Shown here piece by piece: positions 1-6,578 of a stretch of 8,603 nt of DNA; the first letter of the stretch is position 1; every line of letters starts with the position of its first letter. The stretch covers positions 1 through 8,603 of the forward strand of contig MGSI01000157.1 of the NCBI GenBank assembly GCA_001798455.1, in the 5' to 3' direction. A model generated the notes under the pieces. That model saw only the letters and a program-made list of their open reading frames with translations. It did no database searches and was not told the origin of the DNA. The translations under genes and the position numbers were made by a program. This DNA is from Deltaproteobacteria bacterium RIFCSPLOWO2_02_FULL_57_26. GTDB lineage: Bacteria; Desulfobacterota; Binatia; UBA9968.

Positions 1-46
1 GGAGAGATCGGAACCTGGTCAGCTCGGTGTGAAATGCTTCATCCAT
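1..46 (-). CDS. 5' end of a leftward gene, possibly the TRAP permease partner of the TAXI receptor (partial)
   Basis: Only the first 15 codons are visible, reading MDEAFHTELTRFRSL, and the frame runs open off the left edge. The ATG at 46 has an AGGTGA ribosome-binding site (53-58 on the complementary strand) six bases upstream. It lies 80 bp after the TAXI receptor stop, in the same direction. TAXI receptor genes are usually followed by a fused DctQM-type TRAP permease, which often begins with a short charged segment before its first membrane helix, and the visible residues fit that. The identity is inferred from position; the sequence shows only a plausible start with a good ribosome-binding site. 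Confidence 0.42.
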   Translation of the reverse strand, partial: MDEAFHTELTRFRSL

Positions 47-84
47 GGTCTCTCACCTGACCTCGGCCCTGGTCATCGCGCAAG

Positions 85-124
85 AAAAAACCCCCTCGGC
101 CAGAGAAACCTGTTTTGCCCCGAG
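85..124 (-). terminator. Weak hairpin plus T-run after the TAXI receptor gene
   Basis: On the minus strand, just past the receptor stop codon, CTCGG (120-124) can pair with CCGAG (95-99), followed by a G-run and six T residues (85-90). The stem is only five base pairs with a loop of about 20 bases, so it is a poor classical terminator. It could be a partial terminator that lowers expression of the next gene relative to the receptor, a common arrangement between a binding protein and its permease. Confidence 0.3.
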
Positions 125-126
125 AC

Positions 127-1218
127 TTATTTCAGGAAAGGCAGCTCGCCACGTAGCAGGGCCTCTTGATTCCGGCCCATATTAGCGGTCCACTTCCCCT
201 TTTCCTTGTAAAGCTTGATGGCGCCGGAGTGATAGGGGATCGTGGCTATCTCCTGGACGAAAACGTCGGGGTTCCAGCCCCGAAACTGCGGGTGCACGGG
301 CTCAAGCTCTTTCCAATGCTCCCACCAGGTTTTCACAATCGTATACGCCGTCTCCTCGGACATATGGGTGGAAGCCACTATGGAGATGCCGTAGGACCAC
401 AGTGGGGTGTCCACTTTTATTCCGGCAGGGCCGGGCCGGCGGATATTTACGTTACCCCCGGGCATGATTCCCGCGGCCACGCGGATTCCTTCAGGGTCCT
501 GGCTGGCTGGCAGGAAGCGAACCCCCACGCGCGCATCGGCCTCGCTGACAATACCCATGCCTACCGCCGCGACCGCGCCGTCCACCCGTCCCTCCATGAG
601 GGCGCGTACGCCGCTCACCACTTCAGGGACAGGCACGGTCAGGATATCCTGGATACTCACTCCCGCCGTGGAGAGGGCCGCAAGGCCCGAAAGGATGTTG
701 GCCGGGAAGGCCGGAAAGTCCCAGGTGAGCCGTTTCCCCTTGAGGTCGGCCATGGACTTGAGGGGTGAATCGGCCCGAACGAGAATCCCCAGCGCCAGGT
801 TGGTGCCAAGATTGAGCAGGCGCAGGTTAGGATGGGGACCGTAAGGCGGCTTCATCTCCGGTGCCCCGGCCGGTAGAGGCCTGGGGGTTATCTTACCAGT
901 GTAGGCCTGCCAGATTTCGGTCACGTTGATGATGCCGATATCAGGTATTCCGCCCCGGTCTATGGTGGGTATCCATGCCGTAGGGCCGGAGAAGGGCTGC
1001 ACTATTACCCGAATGGGACCGCGATCGGTCGCGACTTTGGCCAGCCCCGTGCCCACGGCGTTGAAGACGCTCCCGACGGCATGAGTGCCGAAGTTGACAC
1101 TGCGGGGCAGCGGCGCCTGTTTTTGCGAGTATGCTAGATGCGGCGCGACCAGAAGCGCTGCAGCAAAGATGGCGGAAACTGCGACCACCGGCAATCGAGC
1201 GAATCTTCGAATGTTCAT
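127..1218 (-). CDS. TAXI family TRAP transporter solute-binding receptor
   Basis: This is a periplasmic receptor of a tripartite ATP-independent periplasmic (TRAP) transporter of the TAXI type. It would capture a small, probably anionic, solute and pass it to an ion-driven membrane permease. The 363-residue product has a basic N-terminus (MNIRRFAR), a hydrophobic stretch at about residues 9-26 and likely cleavage near AYS|Q (residue 31). The mature part opens with the family's glycine-rich segment (GTHAVGSVFNAVGTG, about 44-58) and ends with PYHSGAIKLYKEKG (about 328-341), both typical of TAXI receptors. An upstream in-frame ATG at 1329 is open, but I chose 1218 because GGAGGAA sits just before it and the signal peptide begins there. 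It is transcribed away from the PDA/SBP cluster, with a possible permease start downstream at position 46. The substrate is unknown. Confidence 0.9.
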   Translation of the reverse strand: MNIRRFARLPVVAVSAIFAAALLVAPHLAYSQKQAPLPRSVNFGTHAVGSVFNAVGTGLAKVATDRGPIRVIVQPFSGPTAWIPTIDRGGIPDIGIINVTEIWQAYTGKITPRPLPAGAPEMKPPYGPHPNLRLLNLGTNLALGILVRADSPLKSMADLKGKRLTWDFPAFPANILSGLAALSTAGVSIQDILTVPVPEVVSGVRALMEGRVDGAVAAVGMGIVSEADARVGVRFLPASQDPEGIRVAAGIMPGGNVNIRRPGPAGIKVDTPLWSYGISIVASTHMSEETAYTIVKTWWEHWKELEPVHPQFRGWNPDVFVQEIATIPYHSGAIKLYKEKGKWTANMGRNQEALLRGELPFLK

Positions 1219-1715
1219 AGTTCCTCCGCAGAAAGACGAAATAGACGGCATAGCGTGATTATTTTCTGCAACACGGCGGCCCGATTTGGAAGCGGGGAGT
1301 CTGATGAGCTGCGGCAGTGGATCGGTCATGAGGTGATGATACCTCCTCCATCAGGCGTTGGTAGGCTGGTCGGCGCAAAACTGCTCCCACGCTAACCAAG
1401 CAGGCGGGGCTTGTCAAGGCGGCGGGGGCTTGCCGAACATCGTGTCGTAGCTCAGCCGCACGCGGCGAACTGAAGCTTCCAGATGCCGCACTGAAAAATC
1501 CGAGACAAAAGTAGCGGCAGAAAGACAAATTGCCAATTGGCTGAATTGACATCTCCCGGAGGACATGCTAGGCGTGACCCGTTCTTGACGCCACCGCGTC
1601 CAGCGGTCATGAATGGCCAAGGAGATTAGGCTTTAAGACAATCTTCATTGACCGCTTGGAGCTTATCTTCCTGTGATTGTAGCCTTTAAGCATCAATCCG
1701 GAGAAGGAGCGCTCT
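1219..1715. other. Divergent intergenic region, about 500 bp, no convincing gene
   Basis: The spacer separates the leftward TAXI receptor from the rightward PDA/SBP cluster and must hold promoters for both. I see no gene with a believable start and ribosome-binding site. A minus-strand frame over 1414-1620 ends in a peptide (SVRRVRLSYDTMFGKPPPP) that could be the worn 3' end of an old gene, but nothing else supports it. Visible short signals are three AATTG copies (1528-1532, 1535-1539, 1544-1548) around the palindrome GCCAATTGGC (1532-1541), a consensus TTGACA (1546-1551), and two CTTTAAG copies (1631-1637 and 1684-1690). Confidence 0.6.
1648..1677 (+). promoter_or_regulatory. Candidate sigma-70-type promoter for the PDA/SBP cluster
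   Basis: TTGACC (1648-1653) is followed, after 18 bases, by TGTGAT (1672-1677), about 40 bases before the PDA-A1 ATG. The -35 box is good and the -10 box is weak. A second possibility is TTGACA (1546-1551) with TAGGCG 17 bases downstream, which has a perfect -35 and a poor -10. Neither is strong enough to be sure. Confidence 0.25.
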
Positions 1716-2591
1716 ATGTGGAAAGAGAAGCATCCTAATCAATCTGTCCGCTGGCCGCAGGGCGTGCGCCTTCCGATCGTCGTGAGCGTGCATCACCAGT
1801 CTGAAGAGATGACCTCGCTCTTCCCCGACCGCCAGCCTGATCCGTTTGACTACAGTGAAAGGCAGTACGGGGCGCGCAGGGGCGCGTGGCGCTTGCTGGA
1901 GATCCTCGACAAGCATGGAGTGCGGGGGACTTGGCTCATTTGCGGAGCGACGTTGGAGAAATACCCGGAGGTATCCCGGGCCGTCAAGAAAGCGGGCCAT
2001 TCCATTGCCGGTCACACCTATGAGCACGAAATGATGTGCAATCTTCCCCGTGAGACCGAGCTTGTTCTTATGAACAAAACTGTCTCCGCATTTGAAGACT
2101 TATTGGGCGAGCGCCTCCGTGGCTGGCGCACCTGCTTCGCAAGCCACAACACCATAGACTTGATTTTGGAGCATTTTGATTTTGAATGGGACGGCAGCAT
2201 ATGGAATGACGACCTGCCTTACATCGTTGAAGGATACGGCCGCGAGGTCTTGGAGATTTCATTCCACGCCTATAGCGACGTAGCACTTGTGGCACTTGGC
2301 GCAGAGGGCCCGGTGAGCGCGTACGGCACGTGGCAGTCCAATACGCCTGACTTCGCGCTTCGGGGGTTGAAATCAATGTTTGATGCTCTATATGAACGGG
2401 GAGCCGAAAAGGCGGTTATGATGCCGTTAACCGTCCATGACTTCATAGCAGGGCGGCCGTCGAGAGCAAAAGTCTTAGACGATTTTATCAGCTACGCGAA
2501 GCAGTTTGAGGGAGTTGTCTTTACCTCACACGATCAATTGGCAGCCTGGTGGCAGGCGGATCATCGGGCGCAAAATGAATCCGTCGCGTAA
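1716..2591 (+). CDS. PDA-A1: polysaccharide-deacetylase-superfamily (PuuE/HpPgdA-like) cytoplasmic hydrolase
   Basis: This is a 291-residue NodB-fold (CE4 superfamily) protein with no signal peptide or membrane segment, so it should act in the cytoplasm. Markers of the PuuE/HpPgdA branch are the RWPxGVRLP strand near the N-terminus, GHTYEHE (99-105) with the two histidine ligand positions H100 and H104, GWR (136-138), NDDLPY (164-169) and a late VHDFIAGRP with H241. The usual Asp of the first motif is replaced: where PDA-B has D26, this protein has H26 within SVHHQSEE. This branch includes PuuE allantoinase, so hydrolysis of a cyclic amide or similar C-N bond is a better guess than sugar de-N-acetylation. 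The ATG follows GAGAAGGAG (1701-1709). SBP-1 starts 27 bp after the stop. PDA-A2 (6579) is a close paralog. Family assignment is firm; substrate is unknown. Confidence 0.88.
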   Translation: MWKEKHPNQSVRWPQGVRLPIVVSVHHQSEEMTSLFPDRQPDPFDYSERQYGARRGAWRLLEILDKHGVRGTWLICGATLEKYPEVSRAVKKAGHSIAGHTYEHEMMCNLPRETELVLMNKTVSAFEDLLGERLRGWRTCFASHNTIDLILEHFDFEWDGSIWNDDLPYIVEGYGREVLEISFHAYSDVALVALGAEGPVSAYGTWQSNTPDFALRGLKSMFDALYERGAEKAVMMPLTVHDFIAGRPSRAKVLDDFISYAKQFEGVVFTSHDQLAAWWQADHRAQNESVA

Positions 2592-2618
2592 CTAAAGTCA
2601 AAAAGAAAGGAAGCAGCT

Positions 2619-3629
2619 ATGGCAAGAGAGAGAATGATTAAGACCGGAAGTCGGCGACTAATTTCTGTCGTGTTCGGGCTTGTCTTCTGGGTCGGATTTG
2701 TCGGTAGCATTCAAGCCGCAGAGCTTATGCCGCTTAAAGCGAGCTACAACGCCATCGGCGGAGTTTTCACCCCCATTTGGCTTGCTCAGGACAATGAACT
2801 ATTCACCAAATATGGTTTGGCGGTTGACATGAAATTCATGTCTCCTGCTATAGGGACTCAAGCACTGATCGGCAGAAGTCTCGATATCATAACCCCTGGT
2901 GGTGAGTTTATCGAGGCCGGCTTAAATGGCGAGAAGGTTGTTTATATCGCCGGGATCGCCAATCGAGTCGTGCTGTCCCTGTACGGCAAGCCGGAAATTC
3001 GTTCCCTCTCCGACCTGCGCGGGAAGGTGGTATCGGCGCTTTCGCCCGGCTCGATCAGCGATTTTCTTGTGCGCATCCTGCTCCAGGAGGCAGGTCTTGT
3101 TTTAGGGCAAGACGTGAAGATGCTCTATCTGAAGAGCGGCCCGGAAATCTTGGCTGCCCTGACAAAAGGAGTCATCGATGCGGGAGTCATATCGGCGCCG
3201 ATAACCCTGAAGGCCCGCCAGGCGGGTTTTAAAGAGGTGGTCAACGTGCCCGAAAGGAATATTCCCATGGTTCACGCGTCCGTGGGTACAACCAGGGATT
3301 TCGTGAGGGAACATCCGGACCGCGTCCGGGCATTTCTTCAGGCATACATGGCAGCGGTGAAGCTCGCCCGAAGCAGCCCCGGGGAAGCCAAGCGGGTCAT
3401 TGCCAAATACACCAAAACAACGAACGAAGAAGATTTAGAAGAGACCTACCGGACTTTCGTGAAGGTTTGGGAACGGGTTCCCTACGTCTCTACTGCGGCA
3501 GTGCAAACTGTCCTGAATTTCGCCAAGCATCCTTCTGCCAAAACGACCAAGCCGGAACAATTCATCGACAACTCCATTCTGGCAGAACTGGAACGATCCG
3601 GGTTTGTTAACCAGCTCTACGAACGCTAG
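2619..3629 (+). CDS. SBP-1: NMT1/SsuA-like ABC transporter substrate-binding protein
   Basis: This 336-residue periplasmic binding protein belongs to the NMT1/THI5-like type II fold, whose members bind thiamine-precursor pyrimidines, sulfonates, nitrate or taurine and related small molecules. A signal peptide (basic start, hydrophobic core at about 14-29, cleavage near IQA|A, residues 31-34) has no lipobox cysteine. Family features in order are TPIWLAQDNELFTKYGL (lobe 1, about 50-67), LDIITPGGEFIEA, the DLRGKVVSALSPGSISDFL lobe-crossing segment, then GVIDAGVISAP. The ATG at 2619 follows GAAAGGAAG (2605-2613). An internal ATG at codon 6 is possible but less well placed. It probably shares a transcript with PDA-A1. 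Its closest relative in the window is SBP-2, not SBP-3. No permease or ATPase gene is adjacent, so its transporter must be completed elsewhere or shared. Confidence 0.9.
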   Translation: MARERMIKTGSRRLISVVFGLVFWVGFVGSIQAAELMPLKASYNAIGGVFTPIWLAQDNELFTKYGLAVDMKFMSPAIGTQALIGRSLDIITPGGEFIEAGLNGEKVVYIAGIANRVVLSLYGKPEIRSLSDLRGKVVSALSPGSISDFLVRILLQEAGLVLGQDVKMLYLKSGPEILAALTKGVIDAGVISAPITLKARQAGFKEVVNVPERNIPMVHASVGTTRDFVREHPDRVRAFLQAYMAAVKLARSSPGEAKRVIAKYTKTTNEEDLEETYRTFVKVWERVPYVSTAAVQTVLNFAKHPSAKTTKPEQFIDNSILAELERSGFVNQLYER

Positions 3630-3795
3630 GACAGAACTGGTTCCATGAAAAATCTAGCCGGGAAGCAGGAGCTCTGAATAGAGTAGCCAGAAGTAAATAA
3701 AAAATCCTTTACGATGCCCGCCGTTGGAGGTGGCAGTCGTGCTCGCGACTCTTGCCTGGCGACGAGCGCAGTAACCGATGAGAGGAGGACTAAAA
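3630..3795. other. 166-bp gap inside the cluster
   Basis: This is the only sizeable gap in the otherwise closely spaced cluster. It contains no credible gene. It includes an AT-rich stretch (about 3691-3714) and a hairpin (3732-3756), and could hold a promoter for the second part of the cluster or a processing or attenuation site. I could not find a convincing -35/-10 pair. Confidence 0.45.
3732..3756 (+). repeat. Inverted repeat (hairpin) upstream of PDA-B
   Basis: AGTCG (3735-3739) pairs with CGACT (3746-3750) around a six-base loop. An outer GGC/GCC pairing (3732-3734 with 3754-3756) extends it across a three-base bulge. No T-run follows, so it is not a standard Rho-independent terminator. 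It may be an mRNA-stability or processing element between SBP-1 and PDA-B, or chance. Confidence 0.35.
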
Positions 3796-4671
3796 ATGAT
3801 CAGTGAGTATCACGCACAAGGAAAGATTTTGTGGCCCGATGGGTGCCGAATTGCGGTTTTTTTAACCTTTGACTTTCAGGGCGGGGAACCTATTAGACCT
3901 CTGCCGAATGGCAGAATCAACTATGAGGATTGGACCCAGGGAGAGTATGGACCAAACACGGGCATATGGAGGATCTTGAGGATCTTAAAGGAGAAAGAGG
4001 TCAAGGCGACCTTTTTGACCTGTGGGGGTATTGCCGAGAGGTACCCTGAGCCGGTGAAGGCGATCGTTGCTGAGGGGCATGAGATCGCGGGACATGGGTA
4101 TCATCATGAGGTGGCGCGAGACTTGTCGGAGGAGGAGGAGAGGGATGTCATCAAGCGGGCAACGGAGATGATCCAGATGAGAACAGGGAAGCGTCCTGTG
4201 GGATGGCGCTCCTGCACGCAGAGTCCCAACACTTTGGAGCTTCTCGTGGAGCACGGGGGATATCTCTGGAACAGCAACTCGTTCGCTCATGATCTTCCCT
4301 TTATTTACGAGGAGGGCGGCCGAACGCTGGTGGAGCTTCCGCGGCAGCCTTATGGTGATGGATGGATTTACGGCTCCATGAATTCAACCGGGAACCCAAG
4401 CGTTGCACTAACCGTATGGAAAGCCCTGTTCGATGAACTCTACGAGGAATCAGGATCGGCCCCCACTTACTGCCCGTTCACGCTGCACCCTTACATCTCC
4501 AGCCGGCCGGGAAGGGCGAAGGCGTTAGCCGACATTATTCAATATATGAAAGAACACAGAGGGGTATGGTTCGCTACGGGAAGCGAGATCGCTCAGTGGT
4601 GGCTCAAGCAAGGCTTCTCTAAGGAATCTGTCTCAGAGCGTCCCCAGGCAGTCGCGCTGGCAGCCTCTTAG
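3796..4671 (+). CDS. PDA-B: polysaccharide-deacetylase-superfamily hydrolase with intact metal-ligand set
   Basis: This is a 291-residue cytoplasmic NodB-fold protein and the most canonical of the four paralogs. It keeps the aspartate of the first motif (TFDFQGGE, D26), the H-x3-H pair in GHGYHHE (H100, H104), GWR (136-138), HDLPF (165-169) and the C-terminal LHPYISSRP with H231. D/H/H is the arrangement that binds metal in HpPgdA-type enzymes, so this copy is predicted to be a metal-dependent amidohydrolase. I chose ATG 3796 over the upstream in-frame ATG 3778 because AGGAGG (3783-3788) stands seven bases before 3796 and would lie inside the longer version. SBP-2 follows after 13 bp, which suggests one transcript. 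It diverges clearly from A1/A2 and carries an extra C-terminal tail. The substrate is unknown; a cyclic amide or imide is a guess from the branch. Confidence 0.87.
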   Translation: MISEYHAQGKILWPDGCRIAVFLTFDFQGGEPIRPLPNGRINYEDWTQGEYGPNTGIWRILRILKEKEVKATFLTCGGIAERYPEPVKAIVAEGHEIAGHGYHHEVARDLSEEEERDVIKRATEMIQMRTGKRPVGWRSCTQSPNTLELLVEHGGYLWNSNSFAHDLPFIYEEGGRTLVELPRQPYGDGWIYGSMNSTGNPSVALTVWKALFDELYEESGSAPTYCPFTLHPYISSRPGRAKALADIIQYMKEHRGVWFATGSEIAQWWLKQGFSKESVSERPQAVALAAS

Positions 4672-4684
4672 AAAGGAACCAGAT

Positions 4685-5695
4685 ATGGCAGCAGGGAGAA
4701 TGATCAAGACCGGAAGTCGCCGAAGCATTTCCGTCGTGTTCGGGCTCATCTTCTGGGTCGGATTAGCCGGTACCATTCAAGCTGCCGAGCTTACACCGCT
4801 TAAAGCGATTTACAACGCTATTGGTGGAGTTTATACCCCCATTTGGCTGGCCCAGGACAGTGAACTATTCACCAAGTATGGTTTAGCCGTTGACCTGAAA
4901 TTCATGTCCCCCGCTACAGGAACTCAAGCATTGCTCGGCGGAAGCCTTGATATCATCACGCCTGGTGGTGAGTTTATCGAAGCCGGCCTGGTGAGCGGGA
5001 AGGTCGTTTATATCGCCGGGATCGTGAATCGAGTCGTGCTCTCCCTGTACGGCAAGCCGGAAATTCGTTCCCTCCCCGACCTGCGCGGAAAGGTGATATC
5101 GGCGCTTTCGCCTGGCTCGATCAGCGATTTTCTTGCGCGCATTCTGCTCCAGGAGGCAGGTCTTGTTCTAGGGCGAGACGTAAAGATACTCTATCTGAAG
5201 AGCGGCCCTGAAATTCTGGCCGCCCTGACAAAAGGAACCATCGATGCCGGAATTATTTCAGCCCCGATGACGTTGAAGGCACGCCAGGCGGGTTTTAAAG
5301 AGGTGGTCAACGTGCCCGAAAGGAATATTCCCATGATGCAGGCGGCCTTGGGAACAACCAGGGATTTCGTGAGGGAACATCCGGACCGCGTCCGGGCATT
5401 TCTTCAGGGAACTATCGCAGGGGTCAAGCTTGCCCGAAGCAACGCAGCCGAAGCCAAGCGGGTCATAGGAAAATACACCAAGACGTCCGATCAGGAAGAT
5501 TTGGAGGAAACCTATCAAACCTTTGTGAAGGTTTGGGAACGGGTTCCCTAAGTGTCTACCGCGGCCGTGCAGACTGTCCTGAATTTCGCCAAGCATCCTG
5601 CCGCCAAAACGGCCAAGGCAGAACAATTCATCGATAACTCTATCCTGGCGGAGCTGGAAAAATCCGGATTTGTTAGCCAGCTCTACCAACCCTAG
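4685..5695 (+). pseudogene. SBP-2: NMT1-like substrate-binding protein interrupted by a TAA codon
   Basis: The full frame is the same length as SBP-1 (1011 bp, 336 codons plus stop) but codon 289 is TAA (5549-5551), where SBP-1 and SBP-3 both have TAC (Tyr). The product would stop after 288 residues, losing 48 C-terminal residues. The frame beyond the stop remains open to TAG at 5693-5695 and still encodes the family tail (SILAELEKSGFV, then QLYQP), so this is a single recent substitution, or a sequencing error. The N-terminus has a signal peptide cleaved near IQA|A, and the ATG follows AAAGGAA (4672-4678). Residues 1 to about 240 resemble SBP-1, whereas the remainder is closer to SBP-3. The truncated protein lacks the last helices of the fold, so it is probably non-functional unless the stop is read through or is artefactual. 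Confidence 0.85.
5282..5408 (+). repeat. Two near-adjacent perfect repeats shared by SBP-1 and SBP-2
   Basis: A 54-bp block (5282-5335) is identical to 3216-3269, and a 55-bp block (5354-5408) is identical to 3288-3342. They are separated by an 18-bp segment that differs between the copies. They encode RQAGFKEVVNVPERNIPM and TTRDFVREHPDRVRAFLQ. They reflect recent common origin or conversion between the two receptor genes. Confidence 0.8.
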
Positions 5696-5718
5696 GGAGA
5701 GTATTGGGAGGATCGAAG

Positions 5719-6567
5719 ATGGCCATAGAAATCAAGTCTAGAACAGATCATGTCCGGTGGCCTGGGGGTGTTCGCCTGCCCGTTGTCCTTACCTTCGAGC
5801 ATCAGTCGGGCGAGGGCGCTCCGCTTTTTCCGGGCGACCGGCCAAATTACATGGTGGGCGGCACGATGCAGTACGGCGCCAGGCGCGGCATTTGGAACAT
5901 CCTCGAGTTGCTGGACAAGTACCAAATCAAAGCGACTTTTTTTGTCTGCGGTACCACGGCGGAGAAGTATCCCGACGCAGTGCAGGCGGCGCAGAAATCC
6001 GGCCATGAGATCGCAGGAATGAGCTACAGCTTCGAATCGGTTCGCACATCGAGCACGGACCGAGAGCGCTCGATCATCCGCCGGTCAGTCCAGGTGCTGG
6101 AAGGAATCACCGGCGCCAGAATTCAAGGTTGGCGCTGCCCGGATTACCGGATTAGCCCGCAGACGCATGATATCCTGGCGGAAGAGGGGTTTGCGTGGGA
6201 CAGCAGTATGCTCAATGATGATTTACCCTATCTCTTCGACTGCGGCGCGCGGCGTCTGGTGGAAATCCCTTTCAGCACGAGTACGGCGGATAAGACCTAT
6301 ATCGGCTATCCCTACCCCCAGCGGGGCGGGCCTGACGGGCTGGCCAACGTTTGGAACAACGAGTTCGAAGTTCTATACGGCGAGAGCGAGAGATCTCCGC
6401 GTTTCCTGATTCTCAGCCTGCAGACTTGGGCCACTGGCCGGCCCGCCCCGCTGCGGATACTGAGGCAGTTTTTAGATCGGCTTGTTGGCCACGAGGAGTT
6501 TTGGTTTGCGCGTTGCGGCGACATCTCCAAGTGGTGGCTTGAACATACTGAGAGCCGGGGATCTTAA
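5719..6567 (+). CDS. PDA-C: polysaccharide-deacetylase-superfamily protein lacking the metal ligands
   Basis: This 282-residue NodB-fold protein keeps the scaffold signatures of its neighbours (VRWPGGVRLP at 12-21, QYGARRGIWNILELL, the ATFFVCG strand, GHEIAG, GWR at 137-139, NDDLPY at 166-171). However, every expected metal or catalytic position is changed: first-motif Asp to E27 (TFEHQ), the two histidines to M101 and F105 (GMSYSFE), and the late His to Q235 (LQTWATGRP). It therefore cannot bind metal in the usual way. It may be a metal-independent enzyme, as reported for PuuE allantoinase, or a non-catalytic partner of PDA-A2. The frame is intact. Start ATG 5719 follows GGGAGG (5706-5711); an upstream in-frame TTG at 5704 would put that site inside the gene. 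It begins 23 bp after SBP-2, and its stop overlaps the ribosome-binding site of PDA-A2. Confidence 0.85.
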   Translation: MAIEIKSRTDHVRWPGGVRLPVVLTFEHQSGEGAPLFPGDRPNYMVGGTMQYGARRGIWNILELLDKYQIKATFFVCGTTAEKYPDAVQAAQKSGHEIAGMSYSFESVRTSSTDRERSIIRRSVQVLEGITGARIQGWRCPDYRISPQTHDILAEEGFAWDSSMLNDDLPYLFDCGARRLVEIPFSTSTADKTYIGYPYPQRGGPDGLANVWNNEFEVLYGESERSPRFLILSLQTWATGRPAPLRILRQFLDRLVGHEEFWFARCGDISKWWLEHTESRGS

Positions 6568-6578
6568 AGGAGGGCTCT

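Noticed and set aside
166..844. Plus-strand open frames opposite the TAXI receptor gene
   Set aside because: They are low-complexity, Arg/Pro-rich shadows of a well-supported receptor gene and have no credible ribosome-binding sites.
1414..1620. 68-codon minus-strand frame in the divergent spacer
   Set aside because: The C-terminal peptide looks slightly protein-like, but there is no ribosome-binding site, recognisable family or partner. At most it is a gene remnant.
3644..3676. Tiny frame MKNLAGKQEL after SBP-1
   Set aside because: It has ten codons and no ribosome-binding site, and shows nothing beyond chance.
3778..3795. Upstream ATG start for PDA-B adding MRGGLK
   Set aside because: The added codons are the AGGAGG ribosome-binding site of the ATG at 3796, so the shorter start is favoured.
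5258..5689. Minus-strand frame beginning MVELANKSGFFQ opposite SBP-2, with a look-alike at 8026-8442 opposite SBP-3
   Set aside because: The apparent conservation of these antisense proteins is explained by the sense strands being paralogs with near-identical 3' ends.
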